From assembly GCA_029821875.1 (NCBI GenBank), contig JALGXW010000030.1:1-45680 (forward strand): a DNA stretch of 45,680 nucleotides, written 5' to 3'. This DNA is from Candidatus Hebobacterum abditum. Lineage in GTDB: Bacteria > Armatimonadota > Hebobacteria > Hebobacterales > Hebobacteraceae. Made by a program: the position numbers and the translations under genes. The notes below the pieces were generated by a model. It did not search any database, had not been told where the DNA came from, and saw only the letters and a list, made by a program, of their open reading frames with translations. Below, piece after piece: positions 24,533 through 32,982 of this stretch (the first letter of the stretch is position 1; every line of letters starts with the position of its first letter).

Positions 24533-26464
24533 TCAGCCCGTCTGCCCGAGCGTCTCGCTGTACGCCTCGATCAGCCGTTCGATCATCTGGTCGTCGCCGA
24601 TCACACTGAGACGGGCGCGCTCCCACAAGGCCCGAGCATCGACTTCTCCTCGCGCCAGGGCGGCGAAGTCGGCGGCCGAGGCCACGAGAGTGAGATCGGG
24701 ATTCTCTATCGTCCCGGTCCCCGCCTCACACTCGCCGTCCATGAAGCGCAGCCACCACTCGCCGCCGCCGGGGCCGGTGGCGCGGAACTGGACTGCCACC
24801 GGTGCGAGCCGGCGGAACACAGCGGCCTCCGGCCGGTCGCACCCTTCGTGGAGCATCTTCTCGAGGTCGGCGTGGCGCTCTTCGATCCCGAGTTCCTCCC
24901 GCAGTACCCCTATGAGCACGGGTCCGCGAATGACGAAGCCGCGCGTGCCCCTGCTGTTCCTGAGGTCGCCGTAGATCGCGAAGCGGAATGGACCCTCGGG
25001 AACGGCGAATGTCAGCTTGCGCTGGAAGCGGTAGGCGGTATCGAAGCCGCCCAGCACCATGCGGGAGCCTCCCTCCGGCGTCTCGACGACGATTCGGCCG
25101 GTGAGGCGCTCCTCCTCAATGGCAACGTCCGGAATGTGCCGCCGGTCATCGTACGTCTCGATGGGGTCGCGGATGTCCAGGGCGCGCTCGAGCATGGCTC
25201 CCGCCTCGGCCACGCTGGCGGCCTCTTCGTCGGGCTCTGGCGGCTCCCACCCGAGGACGATCTCGGCCTCGAGCTTTGCACCAGCGATCACCTGGCGCCC
25301 CGCGGCCGGGGGAGCGACGGCCTCACCCGAGAAGGCAAGTCGAGAGGGGGGATGTCCGTGTGGGGCGGGATTGGGATCGGCCGAGGCGACAGTGGCCCGC
25401 AGGTCGGGGAGCCACTCCGCGAGCTTGCCGCTCCCATAGGAGAAGGCGACAAAACCGTCGGCGCCCGCCGCGCGAGCGGCCTCGACCTGCTCGATCAAGG
25501 CCAGAAGGGATTTCATCTTGAAAGCGCCGAGTCCAGCGTATAGCGGGGCCGCGCCGCGCACTGCGTCCATCTGCTCCTCGACCAGGCGCACCAGCTCAAC
25601 GCGGTCCAACGTGTAGTTCATGGGACACACGAAGTCCACCACTCCGCTGCGCGCCCACGCGACCCAATCCTGCCCGTAGGCATCCCTCCCCACGTCCAGA
25701 TGCGGCCAGGCGGCCACCGAGACGTAGATGCCGGGGTCGGCGGCACTGGCCGCTCTGGCTATCTCCTTCGCCAGGGAGGTGAGTAGCTCTCGCCGCCAAT
25801 CCCGCCACTTCGCGCTCATCTCTCCGCTGAGCACATCGTCCGGCCAGCTGTCCACCTGCACGCCGGTCTGCTGCTGGAAACGCTCCTTGCATCCTTCGCA
25901 GAGGCAGTAGTCCTCGCCGGGGAATCGCATGTAGTCGAACTGAATGCCCGCGATGTCGTACTCGCGCACCAGCTCGACCATGGCCTCCTTTTCGAGCTTC
26001 CGGTTGTCGAGATCGGACGGACAGAGCCAATCCACCCCGACGTCTTCATCATCTCTCGCCAGTTCCCCACGGCTGTTGCGCTGAAGGCGGCCGGCCTGCT
26101 CGAGGTCGGCGATCTGCTCTGGCGTTGCGCCGTAGAGCGCCCAGTTGATGCGCCACACGTGCAACTCGATGCCGAACTCGCGAGCGGCCGCCGCAGCCGC
26201 TGCGAGCTCGTCGCCGGAGCGAGACGGATCCCGGGCGGGGAGCACCTGGCTCGGGTAGTAGGCGACTGCGCCGGTGCTGAAGTTGGGGAAGAGCGCGCTG
26301 AAGCCGTTGTCCTTGAGCGACTGCATGATAGTCGGCCAGTCGCGGTCATAGCCGGACCCCATCCAGACGCCGCGCAGCTCGGCGCGCCGCGACTGGGCGA
26401 ATGTCGGCAATGTGATGGCAAGCAGGCTGATCAGCACGGGGAGTACGACGCGCAACTGCCGCAT
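24533..26464 (-). CDS. exported GHL10-type glycosyl-hydrolase-like protein with C-terminal SCP2-like domain
   Basis: The 643-residue protein has a signal peptide (RQLRVVLPVLISLLAITL, cleavage near TFAQ). A GHL10/FenI-type TIM barrel follows at about 27-370: AELRGVWMGSGYDRDWPTIM, LHVWRINW, IAGIQFDYMRFPGE, GVVDFVCPMNY, GADGFVAFSYGSG. It contains a CLCEGC cysteine cluster after the barrel motif. The C-terminal about 110 residues end with DFAALARGEVDARALWERAR, the SCP2/sterol-carrier type. The family is thought to act on polysaccharides outside the cytoplasm. The joining of a GHL10 barrel with an SCP2-like tail is uncommon in my experience. The ATG at 26464 follows GGAGGAAGAGC. It is divergent from the URO-D-fold gene at 26589. 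Confidence 0.82.
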   Translation of the reverse strand: MRQLRVVLPVLISLLAITLPTFAQSRRAELRGVWMGSGYDRDWPTIMQSLKDNGFSALFPNFSTGAVAYYPSQVLPARDPSRSGDELAAAAAAAREFGIELHVWRINWALYGATPEQIADLEQAGRLQRNSRGELARDDEDVGVDWLCPSDLDNRKLEKEAMVELVREYDIAGIQFDYMRFPGEDYCLCEGCKERFQQQTGVQVDSWPDDVLSGEMSAKWRDWRRELLTSLAKEIARAASAADPGIYVSVAAWPHLDVGRDAYGQDWVAWARSGVVDFVCPMNYTLDRVELVRLVEEQMDAVRGAAPLYAGLGAFKMKSLLALIEQVEAARAAGADGFVAFSYGSGKLAEWLPDLRATVASADPNPAPHGHPPSRLAFSGEAVAPPAAGRQVIAGAKLEAEIVLGWEPPEPDEEAASVAEAGAMLERALDIRDPIETYDDRRHIPDVAIEEERLTGRIVVETPEGGSRMVLGGFDTAYRFQRKLTFAVPEGPFRFAIYGDLRNSRGTRGFVIRGPVLIGVLREELGIEERHADLEKMLHEGCDRPEAAVFRRLAPVAVQFRATGPGGGEWWLRFMDGECEAGTGTIENPDLTLVASAADFAALARGEVDARALWERARLSVIGDDQMIERLIEAYSETLGQTG

Positions 26465-26588
26465 GCTCTTCCTCCGTCTCACGGGGGAGGTTCGGCGGTG
26501 CGTTCGCCCCATCCTCTCCGAGGGCCGACAGGAGAGCGGCGGGCGCGTGCGGTAGCTGAGACGAACCGCCGCCGCGACGGAGGAGGCG

Positions 26589-27746
26589 ATGACATCGAGA
26601 GAGCGAGTCCTCACGGCGCTGCGCCACGAAGAGCCGGACCGTGTTCCGATCCACGAGCAGAACGTGTGCTGCCGAATCGCGTCCGAGATCATGGGGCGAA
26701 GGATGCGAACAGGGGGAGGGCGCCTGCGGTGGGAGGAGACGGCGGCGCGCTGGGAGAGCGAACAGGCCTGGCAGGACTACAGCGGGCACATCATCGAGGA
26801 TGTCGGGGATCTCGTGCGCGAGCTCGACTTCGACATCGCCGGGATACCGTGGCGACATTCGGCCCGGCCCAGTGAGAAGCTCGACGAGTACACCTTCCGC
26901 TACGAGGACCCGGCGTCGGCCCTCTGGTCGGTGTTTCACTACGACGAGGACACCGATGTGTTCGACCAGGTCGATTCGGCCGTGCGTCGGGAGGGCATTC
27001 CCGCCATCGAGCGCGCCGTCGCGGCGGCGGTGCGAGCGGCCGAGCAGGCCCAGCCGCCCTCGGCAGACGAGTTCGTGGAGCTGCGGGCGCTGGCCGCCCG
27101 CGCCGGGGACGAGCGCTCTCTGAAGCACGGAGCGGGGTTCCTGGCGATACCTCCGGAATCTCCGTGGCTGGAGGCGGCCGCGCTACGGCCGGAGCTGATC
27201 GAGCAGTACCTCGACGCCACGGTGGAACAGTCACTCATCACAATACCGGAGCTCCCGAAGCATGGCATCGACGTGCTGTGGGCGGGGGGCGACCTGGCGT
27301 CGAACGCGGGGCCCCTCTATTCGCCCGCCATGTTTCGCCGGTTCATGCTGCCGCGGCTGAAGAAGATAGTGGCGGCCGCGCACGAGGTCGGGCTCTTCTA
27401 CCTGTTCCGCACCGACGGGGACGTGTGGCCGATCGCGCAGGAGCTGTTCGTCGAGTCCGGCATCGACGCCTATGGGGAGATCGATATCGACGCGGGCATG
27501 GACGCGGCCGAGGTCAAGCGGAAGCTCCCTCATCTCACGCTCTGGGGCGGGGTGAGCTGCGGCCGCACGCTCGTGTTCAACTCTCCCGGGCAGATCGAGG
27601 AGAAGGTGCGGGCGGTGATGGCGGAGTGCAAGCCGGGCGGCGGGTACATCCTCGGCTCGTCCAACTCCATCCATACGGGCATTCCGACGCGGAACTTCCT
27701 TGCGATGCAGGAAGCGGCGCGGAACTTCGGAAGCTATTCTGCATAA
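26589..27746 (+). CDS. uroporphyrinogen-decarboxylase-fold protein (not heme synthesis)
   Basis: The 385-residue protein opens with TSRERVLTALRHEEPDRVPI, the usual start of URO-D/corrinoid-methyltransferase-like barrels, and holds AGGDLASNAGPLYSPAMFRR and IDAYGEIDIDAGMD further on. The H-x-C zinc motif of MtaA/MtbA-type methyltransferases is replaced by YLFRTDGD, so ordinary zinc-dependent methyl transfer is unlikely. A role in glycoside or methoxy-compound breakdown is often proposed for such proteins; unproven. GGAGGAGGCG precedes the ATG. First gene of a plus-strand run with the sugar isomerase and DUF5107-TPR genes. Confidence 0.8.
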   Translation: MTSRERVLTALRHEEPDRVPIHEQNVCCRIASEIMGRRMRTGGGRLRWEETAARWESEQAWQDYSGHIIEDVGDLVRELDFDIAGIPWRHSARPSEKLDEYTFRYEDPASALWSVFHYDEDTDVFDQVDSAVRREGIPAIERAVAAAVRAAEQAQPPSADEFVELRALAARAGDERSLKHGAGFLAIPPESPWLEAAALRPELIEQYLDATVEQSLITIPELPKHGIDVLWAGGDLASNAGPLYSPAMFRRFMLPRLKKIVAAAHEVGLFYLFRTDGDVWPIAQELFVESGIDAYGEIDIDAGMDAAEVKRKLPHLTLWGGVSCGRTLVFNSPGQIEEKVRAVMAECKPGGGYILGSSNSIHTGIPTRNFLAMQEAARNFGSYSA

Positions 27747-27826
27747 AAGGTGGGCGGCCGCGCCGCGGGGGCGGCGCGGTTGTGGCGCGGGGTGGGTGAA
27801 ATCATGGCCGTGAACGGAGGATGTGA

Positions 27827-28591
27827 ATGAAGTTCGGCGCGATGGATAACGTGCTGGTCAAGCCCTGGGCCGAGCTGTTCGGCGAGGCGGCCCGCCTCGG
27901 GTTCGACGGGGTCGAGCTTGACCTGCGGGTCGAGACCTACCGGGAGTCGGAGGTGTGGAGCGAGGAAGGCCGCCGGGCGCTGGCCGAGAGGAGCAAGGCC
28001 TCCGGGGTGGAGGTGGCCTCTGTCTGCATGGCGAGCGTCGCGGGCCTCATGACCGACCCCGAGACACATGAGCAGGGCGTTCAAGCGGTGGCCGACCTGC
28101 GGCGCTACTGCGACGAACTCGGAGCGGGCGTAATCCTCTTTCCCATGAGCAAGCAGGCGGACCAAAGCGAGGAGGAGGCCTTCGCACTCTGGCGGGACGG
28201 CCTCAAGGCCGCCTTTGCCGCGAGCGCGGCGGCCAAGGCCAAGGTAGGCATGGAGAGCGTGGGTCGCGTCGGGCGGTCGGCGGATCAGGCGCTGGCCATG
28301 ATCGAGGCGGTTGGCTCGCCGACGCTCGGCGTCTACTACGATGTCGGCAACGCGGCCTACCAGAGCTTCGATGGCATCGCGGAGATCAAGAAGCTGGGAA
28401 GCCACATCTTCCAGATTCACGTCAAGGAGATCGGCGCCGAGATGGGGGAGGGGGAGCTCGATTTCCCGGCCATCTTCGCGGCCATCAAGGGGATCGGATA
28501 CGACGGCTACCTCATCCTCGAGACCGAGGCGGGCGACGACCCGGCGGCGAACGCGGTCCGCAACCTGAACTTCATGAAGAGCCTGGCCTAG
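27827..28591 (+). CDS. sugar phosphate isomerase/epimerase-type TIM barrel
   Basis: The 254-residue protein is a xylose-isomerase-like barrel (AP_endonuc_2 family) with a plausible divalent-metal set: E143 (VGMESVG), D172 (VYYDVGN), H198 (FQIHVKE) and E232 (LILETEAG). It probably isomerises or epimerises a ketose or inosose in the cytoplasm; substrate unknown. The start of the barrel, MKFGAMDNVLVKPWAELF, is usual. The ATG follows GGAGGATGTGA. It is 80 bp after the URO-D-fold gene and 19 bp before the DUF5107 gene, a probable operon. Confidence 0.9.
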   Translation: MKFGAMDNVLVKPWAELFGEAARLGFDGVELDLRVETYRESEVWSEEGRRALAERSKASGVEVASVCMASVAGLMTDPETHEQGVQAVADLRRYCDELGAGVILFPMSKQADQSEEEAFALWRDGLKAAFAASAAAKAKVGMESVGRVGRSADQALAMIEAVGSPTLGVYYDVGNAAYQSFDGIAEIKKLGSHIFQIHVKEIGAEMGEGELDFPAIFAAIKGIGYDGYLILETEAGDDPAANAVRNLNFMKSLA

Positions 28592-28610
28592 GCCGTCAGG
28601 AAGGCACGCG

Positions 28611-31600
28611 GTGTCAGTTGAGATTCGGGAGGAGGCCCTCGACCTCTTTACCTATGAATGGGGAGACCCAGACCCCAATCCCCCCTTCCAGAGGTCGGCG
28701 CACTGGAGCATCTACCCTTACCCTCTGCTAGATGACATCCGGGAGGATGGGCGCTCCCGCCGCTACCGCGCGCTCGTGGTCGAGAACGAGTACCTCCGCG
28801 TCACGGTCCTGCCGGAGTTGGGTGGGCGTATCTACTCTGCGTCCGACAAGACGAGCGGCGAGGAGATCTTCTACCGCAACAACGTGGTGAAGCCGGGTCT
28901 CATCGGGCTTCGCGGGGCGTGGATCAGCGGCGGCGTGGAGTGGAACTTCCCCTGCGGACACTCGGTCACGACCATCTCGCCGGTGGACGCTCGGATGGTC
29001 GAGGAAGAGGACGGCAGCGCGGCCATCTGGGTCGGCAATGTCGAGCAGATATACCGCATGTCGTGGGCGGTCGGGATTCGGCTACGGCCGAACAGCAGTC
29101 TGATTGAGACCGAAATCCTGCTCGCCAATCGCACCGACATGCCGCATCCCTACTACTTCTGGGCGAACGCGGCCGTGCCGGCAAGCGATGACGTGCGCAT
29201 GATATACCCGGGCACGTGTGTGAAGACATGGGGCGGGCGGTATGCGTGGCCGGTCTACGACGGCAAGGATCTCGCCCGTTACACGGCCTTCGAACAAGCG
29301 AACGATGTGTTCCTCCTCGATAGTCTGGAGGACTTCTTCGGAGTCCACTACGAGGGCCGGGACTTCGGCGTCGTGCACGTCGCGGACGTCCACAGGGCCT
29401 TCGGCAAGAAGTTCTTCACGTGGGGCACGTCCGAACACGGCCGGATGTGGTCGGCCGCGCTGAGCGACGCCGACGGCCCCTATTGCGAGGTGCAGAGCGG
29501 CCGGTTCGTGGACCAGACGACCTGGCGGATGATGCACCCACACTGGGGCGAGCGCTGGGTGGAGTGGTGGTATCCGATCAAGGGCATCGGCAGGTTCACC
29601 TGGGCGAACAAAGAGGCGGCCGTTCGCGTCGCTGGCAGCGACGGGAAGATCGAGTGCGGCGCCGTGGTGACCCGGCCGCGGCCCGGGTCGCGGGTGCGCG
29701 TGATGGACGGCCGCCGTTTGCTCAAGGAGGTGAACGCAGACCTTTCGCCAGAGCATCCGCTTCGCTTGGACGTGCCTGCAGAGGAAGTAAGCGACAGTGT
29801 TACGCTCGTCGTTCTGGACGAGGACGATCGGCAGATCATTCGCCATACGCAGGATCAGGAGCCCAGAACGATCACGCTTCGCGAGGAGCAGAGGGGCCCG
29901 GACGAGAGCCCGGGCGAGCTGCTTCGGCGCGGGCTACGGGCGGAGGAGAGCGCGGAGCCTGACGCAGCGTGGGAGCTGTATGACAAGGCGCTGATGATCG
30001 ACTCGGCCTGCGACGCGGCAGCGCTGGCGCTGGGCCGGCTGGCGATCGAACGAAAGCCAAGCCAGGCGGTGCCGCGGCTGCAGGCTGTCGCCGCGGCCCT
30101 GCCCGACAGCACGGCGGCCGCCTACTACCTCGGGGTGGCGCTGGCGCGGACCGGTCGAGACGAAGAGGCCGAGGCGGCGCTCCGCCGGGCCGCCGGAGGG
30201 CCGGAGTTCGGGCACGCGGCGCGGGTCGAGCTGGGCCTTGCCGCGATGTGCCGGGGCGATTGGGAGGAGGCGGTGTCGCTGCTGTGGGAGGGCGCTGGGA
30301 CAGAGCGCGAGGACATGCGAGCGCGAGCCCTCCTCGCCGCGGCCCTGCGCAAGGCCGGGCGGCCGAAGGAGGCGGGCGCGACGCTCGATGCCGCGATCAA
30401 GCGCAGTCCGGTGGACCGGCTGGCGCTTGCCGAGGCGCACTTCTGCATGGCTGCGCTGTCGCGACCGCGGCTTGCGGCCGGCGCGCTGCGGCGGCTGCAC
30501 GAGATGGTGCCGGCGGAGCCCGATCCCTGGATCGAGCTGGCTCTCGACTACTGGGCCGCAGGGCTCTTCGAGGAGGCCGAGGGGCTGTTGACCTGGGCGA
30601 TGCAGCGAAGGGCGGCCATCAGGCGCTCGCCACTCGTGAAGTACCTCCTGGCGGCGGTGCTGGGCAGGCTCGGCCGCGACGGGGAAGCGGCCTCGGCCCG
30701 GGACAAGGCGGCGGCCCTGCCGCCGGACCTGGTCTTCCCCCATCACTGGGAGATGGAGGCTGTCCTCAGGGAAGCGGCCGAGAAGAATCCGGACGATGCG
30801 CGGGCGAGGTACTACCTGGGCAACCTGCTCTATGGCCAGGGCCGGCACGGGGAGGCGTTGGAGCAGTGGGAGGCGGCTGCGGAGCGGGGCGGCGGTTCCT
30901 CCGTCCTCCATCGGAATCTCGCGCTCGGCTACCGGCAAACCGAGGGCGACCTCGACCGCGCCGAGGAGGAGCTTCGGCGGGCGGTGGAGTTTGGGCCCGA
31001 CGACCTCCGTCCATACCTAGAACTCAACGACGTGCTGCTGGAGCGCAGCGCTCCGCCGGAGGTGCGGCTGGCCGCGCTCGACGCGGCCCCGAGCACACTT
31101 CAGCGCCGCGGCGCGCTGGCGGCCCATCAGACGATGTGCTGCCTCCGGCTCGAGGAGTGGGACCGCGCGATAGACCTTCTGTCGACACACACGTTCCATC
31201 GGTGGGAGATGGAGTTCCGCATGCGCGGCGTCTACGTGGACGCCTATCTGGGGCGGGGGATTGCCCGATTCGACGCTGGCGATCTCCCGGGGGCCCGGGC
31301 GGACTTCGAGCAGGCGCTCGAGTATCCGGTCAAGCTCCGGATCGGCCGCCCGCCCAGGACGTCCGATGCGCGGGCGAAGTGGTGCGCGGGCATTGTCTGC
31401 GAGGCCCTGGGCGATCTCGCGGCGGCCCGCGCCCACTGGGAGGCGGCCGCGGCCGAAACGCATCACCACCCGGGCAAGGAGTCGGCCATCTACCGGGCGC
31501 TGAGCCTCGAGCGGCTGGGGCGCTCCGCGGAGGCAGAGGCGCTGCTCAAGGAGATCCTGGAGCTGGCGCAGCAGTGCGCCGACCTGGCGCCTGAGGACGC

Positions 31601-31742
31601 AAACGCTCAGTTCTCACTCGGGCTTTCGCTCAGGGCGGCGGGCCAGTCCGAAGAGGCGGCGGCCGCGCTGCGCCGGGCCCTGAAACGCGATCCGGCGATG
31701 CGGCGGGCACAGCGCCTGCTCGACAGCGAGACCATCCTCTGA
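28611..31742 (+). CDS. DUF5107 protein with long TPR tail
   Basis: The 1043-residue protein has an N-terminal DUF5107 domain (about 15-400), marked by VENEYLRVTVLPELGGRIYS, GAWISGGVEWNFPCGH, NRTDMPHPYYFWANAAVPA and HPHWGERWVEWWYP. The fold resembles aldose epimerases and glycoside-processing proteins; its enzymatic role is not established. From about 430 to the end it is a run of TPR-like helices (AWELYDKALMIDSACDAAAL, YLGVALARTGRDEEAEAAL, FSLGLSLRAAGQSEEAAAAL). No signal peptide. The GTG start has AGGAAGG upstream. Last gene of the URO-D-isomerase-DUF5107 run; convergent, with a 2-bp gap, with the MFS gene. Confidence 0.85.
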   Translation: MSVEIREEALDLFTYEWGDPDPNPPFQRSAHWSIYPYPLLDDIREDGRSRRYRALVVENEYLRVTVLPELGGRIYSASDKTSGEEIFYRNNVVKPGLIGLRGAWISGGVEWNFPCGHSVTTISPVDARMVEEEDGSAAIWVGNVEQIYRMSWAVGIRLRPNSSLIETEILLANRTDMPHPYYFWANAAVPASDDVRMIYPGTCVKTWGGRYAWPVYDGKDLARYTAFEQANDVFLLDSLEDFFGVHYEGRDFGVVHVADVHRAFGKKFFTWGTSEHGRMWSAALSDADGPYCEVQSGRFVDQTTWRMMHPHWGERWVEWWYPIKGIGRFTWANKEAAVRVAGSDGKIECGAVVTRPRPGSRVRVMDGRRLLKEVNADLSPEHPLRLDVPAEEVSDSVTLVVLDEDDRQIIRHTQDQEPRTITLREEQRGPDESPGELLRRGLRAEESAEPDAAWELYDKALMIDSACDAAALALGRLAIERKPSQAVPRLQAVAAALPDSTAAAYYLGVALARTGRDEEAEAALRRAAGGPEFGHAARVELGLAAMCRGDWEEAVSLLWEGAGTEREDMRARALLAAALRKAGRPKEAGATLDAAIKRSPVDRLALAEAHFCMAALSRPRLAAGALRRLHEMVPAEPDPWIELALDYWAAGLFEEAEGLLTWAMQRRAAIRRSPLVKYLLAAVLGRLGRDGEAASARDKAAALPPDLVFPHHWEMEAVLREAAEKNPDDARARYYLGNLLYGQGRHGEALEQWEAAAERGGGSSVLHRNLALGYRQTEGDLDRAEEELRRAVEFGPDDLRPYLELNDVLLERSAPPEVRLAALDAAPSTLQRRGALAAHQTMCCLRLEEWDRAIDLLSTHTFHRWEMEFRMRGVYVDAYLGRGIARFDAGDLPGARADFEQALEYPVKLRIGRPPRTSDARAKWCAGIVCEALGDLAAARAHWEAAAAETHHHPGKESAIYRALSLERLGRSAEAEALLKEILELAQQCADLAPEDANAQFSLGLSLRAAGQSEEAAAALRRALKRDPAMRRAQRLLDSETIL

Positions 31743-31744
31743 GG

Positions 31745-32974
31745 TCAGGCCCGTCCTTCCTCTGTTGACTCAGGCGCGAGGCGGATCCCGGGAAGAGCAG
31801 CCGCGAACCCGGCCGCGAGGACTGCCAGCAGTGGTATGAGGTCCATCGCGTGCGTCAGGGCGACGAGCTCGCCCATGGGTGCCTTCCAGTAGTCGACGAG
31901 GGCGCCGAGCGCAATCGCACCGAGGCCGCCCACTCCCCAGGCAAACCCCATGATGATCCCGGAGACCGTGCTCGCGTGCCTCGGCAGGAGCTGCTGCCCC
32001 ATAACGATGTTGACGGGCAGGGCCGAGAAGAGACACCCGCCGGCCAGGAAGAGCAGGGCCGCCGCGACGGTGCCGCCGGTGTGGAGGAACAGATAGAGCG
32101 CGGGAGCGGTCAACAGAAGGCCGGCCACGGTGACCCTTCGTCCGCCCCAGGCTTCGGCCGAGCGCCCGCCGACGAACCCGCCCAGAGCGCCCGCAGCCGC
32201 GAACATGAAGAGAGCCACCGCGCCGCCGACGAGTGTGTCGCCGCGCAGCGTCAGGAGCATCGGCACGAAGGTCATGACCATCGTGGCTATGGCGGCGCGC
32301 AACATGACCACGAAGTAGAGCATCACCAGCGGGAAGAGCCACCGGCGGGGAACGGCCGAGGAGCGCTCCGCCGCCCTCGTCTCGGGCGACTCCACGGAGC
32401 GGGGGATGGCCGCGAGTAACAGCAGTGCCGCGATCACGCCTACGGGAGCGGTGAGCCAGGTCTGCGTATAGCCGAGATGCTGCACCACGACGGCGACCAG
32501 AACAGACCCGAATCCGAATCCGACATTCCCTCCGGCCGTGAAGGTGGCCATCGCCATGCCCGGCCGGCGCCGGGCCACGGCGGCGACGAGGGCCGCGCCC
32601 TGGGGGTGGAAGGCGGCCGTCGACACGCTGCCGACGACGAGGAGCGCGACGAGCAGGCCATACGTGGTCGCCAGGCCCAGCAAGGAAAGGGAGAGAGCGG
32701 TAACGGCCGGTGCGGCAATGGCGAGGCCGCGCCGGCCGATGCGGTCGCCGAGAAAGCCGAAAAGGGGCTGGGAGAACTGCGAGCTGAGCATCATGATGGC
32801 GACGAGCAGGCCCGCCCCCGTGTAGTCGAGCCCGAAGCGAGGGACGATGAGCGGGAGCAAGGGAGGCGGGAAGCCCATGTACATGTCGTTGGCACCGTGG
32901 CCGAAGGCAAGGGCCGCGACACCGCGCCAGGCGGGGGGCGAGGGGGCGCGATCTGTGGGGGAGCTCGGCTGCAC
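31745..32974 (-). CDS. MFS transporter
   Basis: The protein has about 409 residues from the chosen GTG and about twelve hydrophobic segments. The loop between helices 2 and 3, GFLGDRIGRRGLA, is the MFS motif A (G-x-L-a-D-r-x-G-r-r). The opening ALAFGHGANDMYMGFPPPL resembles the fosmidomycin-resistance type. Direction and substrate cannot be told. The start is uncertain: GTG at 32974 lies just after GGGGAGAG (very short spacing), whereas a GTG at 33034 would overlap the end of the upstream gene by 52 bp. Nine bases separate the upstream stop from the 32974 start, so the two minus-strand genes are probably co-transcribed. Confidence 0.85.
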   Translation of the reverse strand: MQPSSPTDRAPSPPAWRGVAALAFGHGANDMYMGFPPPLLPLIVPRFGLDYTGAGLLVAIMMLSSQFSQPLFGFLGDRIGRRGLAIAAPAVTALSLSLLGLATTYGLLVALLVVGSVSTAAFHPQGAALVAAVARRRPGMAMATFTAGGNVGFGFGSVLVAVVVQHLGYTQTWLTAPVGVIAALLLLAAIPRSVESPETRAAERSSAVPRRWLFPLVMLYFVVMLRAAIATMVMTFVPMLLTLRGDTLVGGAVALFMFAAAGALGGFVGGRSAEAWGGRRVTVAGLLLTAPALYLFLHTGGTVAAALLFLAGGCLFSALPVNIVMGQQLLPRHASTVSGIIMGFAWGVGGLGAIALGALVDYWKAPMGELVALTHAMDLIPLLAVLAAGFAAALPGIRLAPESTEEGRA

Positions 32975-32982
32975 CTCTCCCC

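Noticed and set aside
26465-26588. CGTCTCA...TGAGACG inverted pair between the GHL10 and URO-D-fold genes
   Set aside because: Arms of seven bases about 80 bp apart are expected by chance in such DNA.
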